A stretch of 64,000 bases of DNA from NCBI RefSeq assembly GCF_024055725.1, contig NZ_JAMXMX010000030.1, positions 19,190 through 83,189 of the forward strand. The letters run 5' to 3'. Below are positions 52,433 through 60,767 of the stretch, in pieces (positions within the stretch are counted from its first letter, which is position 1; each line of letters opens with the position of its first letter). The translations under genes and the position numbers were made by a program. Origin of the DNA: Actinoallomurus spadix (GTDB lineage: Bacteria; Actinomycetota; Actinomycetes; Streptosporangiales; Streptosporangiaceae). The notes under the pieces were generated by a model that was given only the letters and a program-made list of their open reading frames with translations, was not told the origin of the DNA and did not search any database.

Positions 52433-53461
52433 GTGAGCCTCCGCGTGCAGGTGGGCGCGGGATGGGACATCCCCGTGTCCGACGAGAGCCAGGTCCACGG
52501 CGCCGTCGCCGCGAGCACGTCCGCGGCCCGGGTGGCCCGGCTCGACGCCAGGTCCACGGCCCGCTGCGAACTGCTAGCCACGGAGCTGGCCACCAATCTC
52601 GTCAAGCACGCGTACGGCGGCCGGCTGCTGGTGTCCGCGTCGGCGAACGGCGTCGTCCAGCTGATCACCGTCGACCGAGGTCCGGGCATCCCCGACGTCG
52701 CGGTCTCGATGGCCGACGGTTACACGACGACGTCGTCCCTCGGCGGAGGACTGGGCACGTGCCGCCGCGCGGCCACCGAGTTCGACCTCTACAGCCGCCC
52801 GGGACAGGGCACGGTGGTACTGGCCCGGATCGGCGCGGCCGACGAGGAGGGCACGGACGGAATCGAGGTCGGCGGCGTGCTCACCCCGCACCCCACGCAG
52901 TCGGTGGCGGGGGACGGGTACGGAGTCGCCTGGGAGGGCGACCGGCTGACCGCCGTGGTCGTCGACGGCCTCGGGCACGGTCCCGCCGCGGCGGAGGCCC
53001 GGCAGGCGGCCCTCGACGTGGCCGGGCGCCGTACCGTCACCGACGTCGCCCGGCTGCTGCGCGAGATCGACACCGCGCTGCGGACGACCAGGGGAGCGGC
53101 GGCGGCGGTGGCGCAGGTCGACGGCTGGGCGCGCCGGCTGACGTACGGGTGCACGGGAAACGTCACCGGCCGCCTCTACCCGCCCCGCGAGGGGCGCTCC
53201 CTCCTGTGCGTGCCCGGCATCCTCGGCGCCGGGATCTCCGCCCGCTCCCACCGGGTCGACTCGGCCGGCTGGACGAGCCCCGCGCTGCTCGTCCTGCACA
53301 CCGACGGGATCAACGGCCGCTGGCGGCTGGAGGACTACCCGCAGGTCGACCGTCACCACCCCGCCGTCCTCGCCGCGCTGATCTGGAGGGACGCCCACCG
53401 CGGCAACGACGACGCCACCGTGGTGGTGATCAGGACCCCGACGGACAAGGACCCTCGATGA
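52433..53461 (+). CDS. HATPase-SpoIIE phosphatase fusion (RsbX-like)
   Basis: A 342-residue protein. Residues about 1-140 are a second RsbT-like HATPase domain (ELLATELATNLVKHAYGG, VDRGPGIPD, TSSLGGGLGTCRRAA). Residues about 150-340 are a small PP2C/SpoIIE phosphatase with VVVDGLGHGPAAAEAR and RGNDDATVVVI. The phosphatase should reset RsbR/RsbS phosphorylation, as RsbX does. GTG 52433 has GGGAGG 6 bases upstream; ATG 52418 is less well placed. Confidence 0.82.
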   Translation: MSLRVQVGAGWDIPVSDESQVHGAVAASTSAARVARLDARSTARCELLATELATNLVKHAYGGRLLVSASANGVVQLITVDRGPGIPDVAVSMADGYTTTSSLGGGLGTCRRAATEFDLYSRPGQGTVVLARIGAADEEGTDGIEVGGVLTPHPTQSVAGDGYGVAWEGDRLTAVVVDGLGHGPAAAEARQAALDVAGRRTVTDVARLLREIDTALRTTRGAAAAVAQVDGWARRLTYGCTGNVTGRLYPPREGRSLLCVPGILGAGISARSHRVDSAGWTSPALLVLHTDGINGRWRLEDYPQVDRHHPAVLAALIWRDAHRGNDDATVVVIRTPTDKDPR

Positions 53462-55173
53462 GGCAGCGGATCTATGACGGACCCGTCACCGAGGCCGGCG
53501 CGGCGCTGGCCTGCGCCGCGGACGCCGCGGTCCGGCTCGGGGTGGCGGCCGACGAGCGCGCGCGGTTCCTCGCGGACGTCGCCCGCGCGCTGCGCGACCG
53601 CCATCCCGGCGGCACGATCGAGCTGAGCGCCGAGGACCTGCGGCTGACGGCCGTGATCAAGGCCGGGACGCCGCCGGAGCGTACGCTCACCCTGGCCGTC
53701 GCGGGAACGGGCCCGGGACCGGTCGACGGCACGCCCGCCCATGGCGGGACCGCGTTGCTCGATCACCTCGTCGAACTGCAGACCCTGGTCGAGTGGTCCC
53801 AGAAAGAGCTGGAGCAGACCAACAAGGGCGTCGTCGCGCTGCACGCGGAACTCGCCGAGAACACCGAGCGGCTGCGCGAGGCGAGCGGACTGCAGCAGCG
53901 CCTCCTCCGAGCCGAGCGCACGGCCCGCGCGGCGGCCGACGCGGCCCGGTCCCGCCTGGAGTTCCTCGCCCACGCCGGGTCGACGCTGTCGGAGACCCTC
54001 GACCACGAGACGGTCCTGGCCCGGCTGCGCTCCCTCACCGTCCCTCGTTACGCCTCGGCGGTGACGGTATGGCTGGCGCGCGGGTCCGGGCCACTGGAGC
54101 CGTACCCGGCCGCGCCGGCCACCGGAGGGCCCTCGCCGTACGTCGAGAAGGCCTACGTCAGCGGCCGGATGCAGCGGGTCACCGTGGCCCGCGCCGAGGC
54201 GGACGCCGGCGGCGACTTCGACGGCGGGCCGGGCCGGGAGCCGCTCCTGGCCCTCCCGCTGATCTCCCACGGGGTCACGCTGGGCGTCCTGGAGGCCCGG
54301 GCCGCGGCGGCGTCGTTCGGCACCGAGGACATCGCGATGTTCCGCGAGCTGGCGCGCCTCACCGCGGCGGCGATCGACAACGCGCTGCGATACGAGCACG
54401 AGCGCGACGTCGCCGAACGCCTGCAGCGCGCCATGCTCACGAAGCTGCCGCCGGCGGCGCGGCTGGAGTTCACCGCGCGCTACCTGCCCGCCGAGGCGGG
54501 GCTGAACGTCGGCGGCGACTGGTACGACGCGTTCGAACGCCCGGACGGCGACGTGATCGTGGCCGTCGGCGACGTGACGGGCCACGGGCTGCAGGCCGCC
54601 GCGCTCATGGGCCAGTTGCGCACGGCCCTGCGCGCCTACGCCATGGACGCCGAGGGCCCCGGGGAGGTGCTGACCCGGATGCACCGGATGCTCTCCCACC
54701 TGCAGCCGGAGGACCTGGCCACCGCCGTGCTCGCCCAGATGTCGCCCGACGGCCGTCTGCGCTGGTCGAACGCCGGCCATCCGCCGCCGCTGCTGCGCGC
54801 GCCCGACGGTTCGGTCACCGTGCTCGACGGCCATGACTTCCTGCTCGGCATGCCGTTCGAGAAGGCCGCGATCACCGAGCACGGCACCCGGCTGACTCCG
54901 GGATGCGCCGTCATCTTCTACACCGACGGCCTGATCGAGCGCCGCGACGCCGGCCTGGACCATGGCATCGAGCGTCTCGCCGCGGCGTTCAGGTCGGCCG
55001 AGGGGGAACTCGACCACATCGCCGACGCCGTCCTCGACGCGATGCTGAGCGACAGTGTCCGCGAGGACGACACCTGCCTGCTGATCTTCCGGGCGCTGCC
55101 CGACCCCGTGGCCGGCACGGGCCTCGGCGTGGTCCCGGCCCTCGGGTGCCGGGACGGCGCGGTGGAGGTCTGA
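53458..55173 (+). CDS. RsbU-like PP2C phosphatase with GAF domain
   Basis: A 571-residue phosphatase. Residues about 1-85 look like a worn HATPase domain, and a coiled coil covers about 100-165 (ELQTLVEWSQKELEQTNKG). A GAF domain (about 170-325) and a SpoIIE-type PP2C domain (about 340-555) follow, with VGGDWYDAF, VGDVTGHGLQAAALMGQ and REDDTCLLIF giving the metal-binding Asp residues. It is the expected output phosphatase acting on an RsbV-type anti-anti-sigma factor, which is not in the window. It overlaps the previous gene (ATGA). Confidence 0.88.
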   Translation: MRQRIYDGPVTEAGAALACAADAAVRLGVAADERARFLADVARALRDRHPGGTIELSAEDLRLTAVIKAGTPPERTLTLAVAGTGPGPVDGTPAHGGTALLDHLVELQTLVEWSQKELEQTNKGVVALHAELAENTERLREASGLQQRLLRAERTARAAADAARSRLEFLAHAGSTLSETLDHETVLARLRSLTVPRYASAVTVWLARGSGPLEPYPAAPATGGPSPYVEKAYVSGRMQRVTVARAEADAGGDFDGGPGREPLLALPLISHGVTLGVLEARAAAASFGTEDIAMFRELARLTAAAIDNALRYEHERDVAERLQRAMLTKLPPAARLEFTARYLPAEAGLNVGGDWYDAFERPDGDVIVAVGDVTGHGLQAAALMGQLRTALRAYAMDAEGPGEVLTRMHRMLSHLQPEDLATAVLAQMSPDGRLRWSNAGHPPPLLRAPDGSVTVLDGHDFLLGMPFEKAAITEHGTRLTPGCAVIFYTDGLIERRDAGLDHGIERLAAAFRSAEGELDHIADAVLDAMLSDSVREDDTCLLIFRALPDPVAGTGLGVVPALGCRDGAVEV

Positions 55174-55202
55174 AGGACGGCGCCTCGGTGGGACGAATCG
55201 AG

Positions 55203-55238
55203 ACGGCCCCGCACCGCGAGGCGAGGGTGCGGGGCCGT
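55203..55238. terminator. Bidirectional terminator after the stressosome operon
   Basis: ACGGCCCCGCACC and GGTGCGGGGCCGT form a perfect 13-bp stem with a 10-base loop between the convergent RsbU-like gene and the minus-strand secreted protein gene. Confidence 0.75.
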
Positions 55239-55256
55239 GTCCGGTCCGGCCGAGGA

Positions 55257-55781
55257 TCAGGAGGTGACGGTGAGCGTCTCGGCGACGGGGCGCGGGCTGT
55301 TCGGGGTGCACGTCGCCGTGATGTTCCCGAAGATCGCGACGTTCGCCTTGAGGCTGAGGTTGCCGCCTCGGAACTGGTCGGTCCCGACCGCGGTCGGCGT
55401 CCAGTTGCCGGCCACGTCCGCGGTGATGGACTGGTTGGCGGGGATCGACCCGCCGGACCCGGTGAGCGGGAAGGAGGCGGTCTGCGCGCCGCTCACGTCG
55501 GCCGTCAGGGTCGCGCTCCAGGAGTTGATCGACAGCGGGGACGAGAGGGTGGTCGCCACGTGCACCGCGGCGTGGACCGAGGTGTTGACCTTGGCCGGGT
55601 TCGGGGTGGCCGTAGCGGTTCCGCTGACGCTGATGCTCTGGGTCCCGAGGATCGAGTTGCAGGTGTAGGAGGTCGAGAACGTCGACGCGCCGGCCGGTGC
55701 CTGTGCCGCGACGACGCCGAGGCCGCCGAGGGCGATGACCGTGGCGGCGGTGGCCGCGCGCCGGCCCGGGAGGATGTTCAT
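55257..55781 (-). CDS. Secreted protein, DUF6801-like
   Basis: A 174-residue exported protein. The signal peptide covers about residues 1-36, with RR, a hydrophobic stretch and QAPAGAS. The mature part starts STSYTCNSILGTQSISVSGT and has one early and one late Cys, consistent with a beta-rich domain. It resembles the DUF6801 domain of actinobacterial surface proteins, but this is recalled rather than searched. ATG 55781 follows AAGGAG by 8 bases. Confidence 0.72.
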   Translation of the reverse strand: MNILPGRRAATAATVIALGGLGVVAAQAPAGASTFSTSYTCNSILGTQSISVSGTATATPNPAKVNTSVHAAVHVATTLSSPLSINSWSATLTADVSGAQTASFPLTGSGGSIPANQSITADVAGNWTPTAVGTDQFRGGNLSLKANVAIFGNITATCTPNSPRPVAETLTVTS

Positions 55782-55866
55782 GGCGGGCTCCTTCCGGCCC
55801 GGGAACCTAGCGGGGGGACTTGACCCGGGCCTCTTACTTATCTGTAACAAGCCCGTAATCAGCGTC

Positions 55867-55886
55867 AACTTACTTGTGAGTAAGTT
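55867..55886. promoter_or_regulatory. Inverted repeat AACTTACT-N4-AGTAAGTT
   Basis: A perfect 8-bp inverted repeat about 86 bases upstream of the secreted-protein start. A related TTACTTATCTGTAAC lies at about 55836-55850. The AT-rich patch suggests a promoter and operator for the secreted-protein gene. Confidence 0.4.
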
Positions 55887-55931
55887 TCATGTTCTCCCCG
55901 GGGCCCGAGGTCGGGGTCGGGTCCGCGCGCG

Positions 55932-55965
55932 AAGGGGTCCCGCACCCTGTGGTGCGAGACCCCTT
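55932..55965 (-). terminator. Terminator after Cys-rich peptide gene
   Basis: AAGGGGTC/GACCCCTT and CGCACC/GGTGCG stack into one stem with a single C-A mismatch and a CTGT loop, about 60 bases past the stop of the minus-strand peptide gene. Confidence 0.65.
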
Positions 55966-56027
55966 GCCGACGGCACCGGCCGGCCCGACTAGACGGACGC
56001 GTTCACCGGCGTGTTAATGCCTGCTGC

Positions 56028-56252
56028 TCAGCACCAGCAGTTGTCCCAGCAGTCGTCGAAGCAGCCCCAGCCGCCCCAGCAGCCGAAGCCGCCGCCCCAG
56101 CCGCCGCCACAGCTGGGAAGCAGCTGTGCCTGCTGGGGGGCGACGCTCATCGTCTGGGCGCCGGCCGGTGCGGCGGCGCCCAGCGTGAGGGCGGTCGCTC
56201 CCGCAAAGGCCAGGCCGGAGATGCCGAGTGCCATCCGCTTCGGAATCCTCAT
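56028..56252 (-). CDS. Secreted Cys/Trp/Gly-rich mini-protein
   Basis: A 74-residue precursor. The signal peptide covers about residues 1-33 (MRIPKRMALG, hydrophobic core, APAGA). The mature part of about 41 residues is rich in Gly and Trp and has six Cys, five of them in its last 16 residues: FGCWGGWGCFDDCWDNCWC ends the protein. AAGGAGG lies 8 bases before the ATG, and a terminator follows. Six Cys suggest three disulfides or metal binding. No modification enzyme is adjacent and I recognise no family. The Gln/Pro-rich frame on the other strand is its antisense shadow. Confidence 0.72.
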   Translation of the reverse strand: MRIPKRMALGISGLAFAGATALTLGAAAPAGAQTMSVAPQQAQLLPSCGGGWGGGFGCWGGWGCFDDCWDNCWC

Positions 56253-56841
56253 CTGAAGAACCTCCTTGGTCGGCGCGTTGGCGTGTCGCCTATCGATCAC
56301 GCCCGGCAATTGGACTATTTCGGTCCGTTCGCCACAAACAACACCATATCCTCGGTCGGCCGGATTCAACCTGATGTGCCCATATATGGTGAGGATTGAC
56401 TCTCGTCCTCCATGTCATATATCTGCCCTTTAAGGGGTAAATATGGGTGCTTTTGCCTCTGGGGAGGAGGAGGTGAACCTGCTGCTTCAGGCAGGTGGTG
56501 GCGGCCGCCGGGTACGGGCGGTGCCGTACGCCCGGGCGGGCTCATGAACCCGCCCGGGCGGGGAATCCCCGTCGCCCCGGGGCGGCGCCGAAGCGGCCCG
56601 GGGCGAAGCCGTACGGGTTGGGGAGCGCGCGGTTCGCCACCGTGAATGCCCGGCGTTTTCGCCGCCGTCGATCGCATATTCCGGCATGGCGCGAACAATC
56701 GGATCGCCGGGCGGGGAATCGCCCGGGGCGGTCGGCACAATGGAATCCTCATGTGCGGGGCTCCGGCTCACCATGGACGGCAAACGGGAGCTCCGCCGCC
56801 GGTCCGCGACCCGTCCCGCCCACCGCCCTCTCGTCGCCGCC

Positions 56842-56875
56842 GGGCGTACGTGCCGGCGCGCTGGCACGTACGCCC
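56842..56875. repeat. Perfect 13-bp inverted repeat
   Basis: GGGCGTACGTGCC (56842-56854) and its complement (56863-56875) around an 8-base loop, directly before the tandem repeat. It may be a hairpin terminator or a protein-binding site. Confidence 0.7.
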
Positions 56876-56880
56876 CCGCC

Positions 56881-56982
56881 GTGCCACCGCCCCCGCCGTG
56901 CCACCGCCCCCGCCGTGCCACCGGCCCCGCCGTGCCACCGGCCCCGCCGTGCCACCGGCCCCGCCGTGCCACCGGCCCTGGC
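56881..56982. repeat. 17-bp tandem repeat, six copies
   Basis: Six head-to-tail copies of GTGCCACCG(C/G)CCCCGCC: the first two with C at the variable base, the next ones with G, and the last one degenerate. The unit length is not a multiple of three, so it is not a protein repeat. There are no spacers, so it is not CRISPR. Confidence 0.9.
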
Positions 56983-57022
56983 GCGGTCCGGGCCTTCCGT
57001 CGGGACCAACGGGAGCCGGTCA

Positions 57023-57036
57023 GGGACCTTCCGCCC
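57023..57036. promoter_or_regulatory. Degenerate DosR-like box before universal stress gene 1
   Basis: GGGACCTTCCGCCC: the left arm GGGAC and the spacer CTTC fit the DosR core GGGAC-N4-GTCCC; the right arm matches at 3 of 5. It lies 92 bases before the GTG of the universal stress gene. Confidence 0.35.
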
Positions 57037-57127
57037 TTGGGAACCGCCGCGGCCGCCGGATGTCCTGAACCTGAAGCCTCATCGCGACCGCGGTGAGCGC
57101 GGCGGGCACGGGAAGGAGGCGACCTTC

Positions 57128-57991
57128 GTGAACCAGGTCCTCGTGGGGACGGACGGGTCCGACAGCGGCACGGCGGCCGTGCGATGGGCGGCCGAGGAGG
57201 CGGTGCGCCGGGCCCTGCCGCTGCGCATCGTCCACGCCGTCGCGCCATGGCTGTACGAGACCCCGGTCGACCCGCGCTTCGCCTCGATCCGGGTGTGGCT
57301 GCTGTCCCAGGGCGGCACGGTCGTCGACGAGGCGGTGGCCGCCGCGCGCGAGCGCGAACCCGAGGTCGCGGTCGAGGGCGAACTCGTGCCGGGCCCGGCG
57401 ACCCGGATGCTCCTGGGACGGGCGGGCGAGGTGGCGATGCTGGTGCTGGGCAGGAGCGGGATGGGCGCGGCGGGCCTCGTCCTGGGGTCGACGACCCTGC
57501 AGGTGGTCGCGCACTCGCCGGTGCCCGTGGTCGTGGTCCGCGGCCTGGCGCCGGAGGCGCGGCGGGAGGTCGTGGTGGGGGTGGACACGGCGGCGACCGG
57601 GGAGGCGGCGATCGCCCTGGCGTTCGAGGAGGCGGCGCTGCGGACCGCACCGCTGAGGGTGGTTCACGCGTGGTGGCACCCCGCCTCGTCCGCTCCGGGC
57701 GACATCCGGCCGCTCGTGTACGACCCGCAGGCCATGGCGGAGGACGAACTGCGGCGGATCGAGGAGGCGCTGACGCCCTGGCGCGAGAAGTGGCCCGACG
57801 TCGAGGTGGTCCCGGAGGTGGTGCACGGACGTGCCGTGCGCGTGCTCGCCGAGGCCACCGAGCGGGCGGACCTGCTCGTCGTGGGGACACGCGGCCGGGG
57901 CGGTTTCAAGGGTCTGCTGCTCGGTTCGGTGTCGCACGCGCTGCTGCACCGGGCGAAATGCCCGCTGGCCGTCGTACCGGCCACGCGGTGA
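57128..57991 (+). CDS. Tandem universal stress protein 1
   Basis: A 287-residue protein with two UspA domains (about 1-140 and 147-287). The second has the ATP-binding pattern G-2X-G-9X-G-S in GTRGRGGFKGLLLGS. The first has GRSGMGAAGLVLGS, one residue shorter in the loop. Tandem Usps of this type accumulate in hypoxia or stationary phase in mycobacteria. GTG 57128 lies 9 bases after AAGGAGG. It is followed after 47 bases by the Acg-like gene, probably in one operon. Confidence 0.9.
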   Translation: MNQVLVGTDGSDSGTAAVRWAAEEAVRRALPLRIVHAVAPWLYETPVDPRFASIRVWLLSQGGTVVDEAVAAAREREPEVAVEGELVPGPATRMLLGRAGEVAMLVLGRSGMGAAGLVLGSTTLQVVAHSPVPVVVVRGLAPEARREVVVGVDTAATGEAAIALAFEEAALRTAPLRVVHAWWHPASSAPGDIRPLVYDPQAMAEDELRRIEEALTPWREKWPDVEVVPEVVHGRAVRVLAEATERADLLVVGTRGRGGFKGLLLGSVSHALLHRAKCPLAVVPATR

Positions 57992-58038
57992 CGAACGGTT
58001 CCCGCGCGCACAGCTCGTGCAGGACAGGAGGACAGAGA

Positions 58039-59031
58039 ATGGATCCCGCGAACGTCTCGAAGCGCGAGACCGTCGCGCACCTGCTCGTCGACGCGGCGGT
58101 GTGGGCTCCGTCGGTGCACAACACCCAGCCCTGGTGGTTCGACGCTCACGATGAGACCGTCACGTTGCACTCCGACACCGAGCGCCGCCTGGACGTGGCG
58201 GACCCGGAGGGGCGGGAGATGCTGATCAGCTGCGGCGCCGCGCTGTTCACGCTGCGGCTGGCGGTGCGCCGTCTCGGCCGGCTGCCGGAGGTACGGATCG
58301 CGGCCGATCCGGACCGGCCGGGGTTGATCGCCGACGTGACCCTCGGGGAGCCGCGAACCGCCACCGACGAGGAGCTGCGGATGTACGACCAGGTCAAGCG
58401 GCGGCGCACCCATCGCGGCGCCTTCCGGGCCGGGGCGCTCCCGGTCGGTCTGCTCCAGTCCCTCCGCGCTCACGCGTGCGCCGAGAACGCCTCCCTGCGG
58501 ATCGTGGCCGACCCGCGCGTGCGCGTCGCGCTCGCCGCGCTGTCCGAGGCGGCCGAGCAGGTGCAGTGCGCGGACCCGGCCTTCGCGGCGGAGATGGCCC
58601 GCTGGGCGCCCGCCCCGTGCAGCGAACGGCTGGACGGGGTGCACGAGTCGGCCTATCCGCGCGATCCGGGCCGCACCGATCCGCACTTCGCCGGCCGGGA
58701 CTTCGCCCGCGGTCAAGGCTGGGGGCTGGCCGGCGACGAAGACGGGGAGTCCGCGGGGGTCGTCGGCGTCCTGACGACCACGGGGGACGGCCGGGAGGAC
58801 TGGCTCCGGGCGGGCCAGGCGCTGCAGAGGGTGTTGTTGCGCGCCACGGAGGACGACGTGTCGGCCGCGTTCCACACCCAGGCGCTGGAGGTCCCGGAAC
58901 TGCGGGAGTTCATCCGGACGCGCTTCTGCGACGGCACGTACCCGCAGATGCTGATGCGCTTCGGGGTGGCGGACGAGCGGTTCGACAGCGTCCGCCGGCC
59001 GGCCGCCGAGGTGGTGGTGGGCGAGATCTGA
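58039..59031 (+). CDS. Acg-family nitroreductase-like FMN protein
   Basis: A 330-residue protein like Mycobacterium Acg (Rv2032), a nitroreductase-fold protein that binds FMN but lacks usual reductase activity. Typical segments are DAAVWAPSVHNTQPWWF, SCGAALFTLRLAVRRLG, RRRTHRGAF and GTYPQMLMRFG. The ATG at 58039 follows AGGAGGACAGAGA. It sits between a universal stress gene and an Rv1733c-like gene, all members of DosR-type dormancy regulons. Confidence 0.88.
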   Translation: MDPANVSKRETVAHLLVDAAVWAPSVHNTQPWWFDAHDETVTLHSDTERRLDVADPEGREMLISCGAALFTLRLAVRRLGRLPEVRIAADPDRPGLIADVTLGEPRTATDEELRMYDQVKRRRTHRGAFRAGALPVGLLQSLRAHACAENASLRIVADPRVRVALAALSEAAEQVQCADPAFAAEMARWAPAPCSERLDGVHESAYPRDPGRTDPHFAGRDFARGQGWGLAGDEDGESAGVVGVLTTTGDGREDWLRAGQALQRVLLRATEDDVSAAFHTQALEVPELREFIRTRFCDGTYPQMLMRFGVADERFDSVRRPAAEVVVGEI

Positions 59032-59072
59032 GGCCGAGATCTGAGCGAGATCTGAGGCAGAGCGCAGAGCCC

Positions 59073-59117
59073 GGTCAGGCGCAGCGCGTCCGGTCCTGGT
59101 CAGGCGCGTCCGGTCCA
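59073..59117. repeat. Short tandem duplication at the end of the Rv1733c-like gene
   Basis: GTCAGGCG ... CGTCCGGTCC occurs twice, at 59074-59096 (with a 5-base insert) and 59099-59116, covering the stop codon of the minus-strand gene. Just before it, GAGATCTGAG is repeated three times at about 59035-59057. This looks like a recent slippage event. Confidence 0.55.
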
Positions 59118-59687
59118 GCGCGGTGCCGTGGCCGTCCACGCGGCCTCCCACAGCGCCATCCGCCGGCGCTCCAGGCGGCGGTTGACCGCGGCGTACGCGC
59201 CGGCGTGCAGGATCGCGAGCGAGGTCAGCGCGGCGAACACGGCCAGAGTCGTGTCGGTCAGCGTCTGGGCGTGGGTACGGGGCCGGGCCGTGAGGTCGCC
59301 CGCCTGGTTGATCCAGACGCGGCGATGCGCGCCGACGTGGTCGTCGCCGGCCGGGACGACGCCGCCGGTGTGCCGGCGGCCCGTACGGTCGAGCCAGCGC
59401 AGCCGCGTCTCCTGTTCGACGCCGTTCCGCGACGCCGCCGCGCCGGTGGCGGTCACCACCGCGTCGACCTGGTAGCGGGTCTGCGCCTGGCGGTGCTCCG
59501 CCCGCACGCCGGCGCCGGCCACAAAGTGGATCATGAGCGCGGAGGCGATGACGCCCGTGATCAGGAACAGCGCTCCGAGCAGCGCCACGAGGCGGGAGTG
59601 GAGCCGGTCGAGCGGACGCCGTAGCGGGTTGCGGTCCGGGCGCAGGTAACGGATGAAGCCCAGCACCTGGATCGTGAGTGCACGCAT
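59100..59687 (-). CDS. Rv1733c-like membrane protein
   Basis: A 195-residue protein with two membrane helices (about 35-57 and 143-165) and an exported loop between them, as in mycobacterial Rv1733c. N-terminal NPLRRPLDRLHSRL, loop RYQVDAVVTATGA and the RLERRRMALWEAAW tail fit the family. The role is unknown; in M. tuberculosis the gene is induced by DosR. It is divergent from universal stress gene 2, with a DosR-like box in the shared spacer. Confidence 0.85.
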   Translation of the reverse strand: MRALTIQVLGFIRYLRPDRNPLRRPLDRLHSRLVALLGALFLITGVIASALMIHFVAGAGVRAEHRQAQTRYQVDAVVTATGAAASRNGVEQETRLRWLDRTGRRHTGGVVPAGDDHVGAHRRVWINQAGDLTARPRTHAQTLTDTTLAVFAALTSLAILHAGAYAAVNRRLERRRMALWEAAWTATAPRWTGRA

Positions 59688-59752
59688 GGGACACCTCCAT
59701 CACGGCCACCTCTACCCGCAGGTTAGGCGTCCTCGCATGATTTTGGGGAGGG

Positions 59753-59766
59753 TCTCTGGTCCTGGC
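59753..59766. promoter_or_regulatory. DosR-like box in divergent spacer
   Basis: GGGTCTCTGGTCCT matches GGGAC-N4-GTCCC at 8 of 10 arm positions, with the same 4-base spacer. It lies 66 bases from the Rv1733c-like start and 113 bases from the universal stress start, so it could serve either. Confidence 0.4.
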
Positions 59767-59878
59767 CTGAGAGTCCGAGAGTCCTTCCCCTCCGTGGGCT
59801 TTTGCCTCTGCTCGCCGAAGGCACGGCGCGGTTGGCTGCAAGAAGCGGAGTCCTGACGGAGAGCAGGGGGAAGATCCC

Positions 59879-60745
59879 ATGGCGACCTCTGATGGCAGTT
59901 ACGTCCTGGTGGGCTTCGACGGCTCCCCGGGAGCCGAGCGCGCCCTGCGCCGGGCGGTGGGGGAGGCGAGGAGACGCCGGCTGCCGCTGGCGGTTTGCCA
60001 CGCCTGGCACTGGCCGTACCCGGTCCCGCCGTCGGGCCCCGAAGCGCTGGAGACGGCGCGGAGGATGGGGCGGCACACGCTCGACCACGGTGTGTTCGTC
60101 GCCAAGCAGCTGTGCCCGGCGCTGACGGTGCGGCCGCGGTTCGCGACGGGCCCGGCCTCGGCGGTCCTCATCGAGGAGTCGGAGAACGCCGCGCTGGCGG
60201 TCGTCGGCTCACACGGACGCGGCGGGTTCGCCGGTCTCGGAGCCGGATCGACGGCTCTGCACCTGGCCGCCTACGGCCACTGCCCGGTGCTGGTGATGCG
60301 TGACGATCCGGAGCCCGACGGTCCCATCGTCGTCGGCGTGGACGGATCACCCGCCGGAGAGGCCGCGCTGGCGTTCGCGTTCGAGGAGGCCGCCCTGCGC
60401 GGGCGGCCCGTACGCGCGGTGTTCGCCTGCTGGGAGGCCGACGCCATCGCCTCCGCCGAGATGGGCATGCTGCGGGACCCGGAGCAGCTCCGGATGCTCG
60501 GCGCCGCCCGGCTGGAGCGAACGGTGTGCCCGTGGCGGGAGAAGTACCCGTCCGTGGAGACGGAGACCAGGCTGGTGATGCGGACGCCGCGCCACGCGCT
60601 GCTGGAGGCCGCGGGCGACGCCGGGCTCCTCGTCGTGGGGGACCGCGGGCTCGGTGGCCTCCCGGGGCTGCGGCTGGGCTCGGTGAGCCATGCCGTGCTG
60701 GTCCACGCCCCGTGCTCGGTCGCGATCGTACGCCCCCGCAGGTGA
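59879..60745 (+). CDS. Tandem universal stress protein 2
   Basis: A 288-residue protein with two UspA domains. Both keep the G-2X-G-9X-G-S nucleotide motif (GSHGRGGFAGLGAGS and GDRGLGGLPGLRLGS), so both may bind ATP. The ATG at 59879 follows AGGGGGAAGATCCC. It converges with the degenerate HAD gene with 22 bases between stops. Confidence 0.9.
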   Translation: MATSDGSYVLVGFDGSPGAERALRRAVGEARRRRLPLAVCHAWHWPYPVPPSGPEALETARRMGRHTLDHGVFVAKQLCPALTVRPRFATGPASAVLIEESENAALAVVGSHGRGGFAGLGAGSTALHLAAYGHCPVLVMRDDPEPDGPIVVGVDGSPAGEAALAFAFEEAALRGRPVRAVFACWEADAIASAEMGMLRDPEQLRMLGAARLERTVCPWREKYPSVETETRLVMRTPRHALLEAAGDAGLLVVGDRGLGGLPGLRLGSVSHAVLVHAPCSVAIVRPRR

Positions 60746-60767
60746 TGTGAGGACAGGAGGAAGGGCG

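Larger units (their letters stand above)
56253..57127. other. 875-base gene-poor region with repeats
   Basis: The first 200 bases are relatively AT-rich (near-palindromic CCCATATATGG at 56379-56389, TTTAAGGGGTAAATATGGG at about 56429-56447) and should hold the peptide promoter. From 56500 it is GC-rich with poor coding character. It contains a 13-bp hairpin (56842-56875), a 17-bp tandem repeat (56881-56982) and a degenerate DosR-like site (57023-57036). I see no convincing gene. Confidence 0.6.

Noticed and set aside
56011..56256. Plus-strand Gln/Pro-rich small protein
   Set aside because: No ribosome binding site; it is the antisense of the Cys/Trp-rich secreted peptide, which has a signal peptide and ribosome binding site.
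56366..56752. Minus-strand 128-codon frame in the gene-poor region
   Set aside because: Pro/Arg-rich, no ribosome binding site and no domain; likely chance.
56881..56982. CRISPR array
   Set aside because: The 17-bp units are directly joined with no unique spacers, and no cas genes are present.
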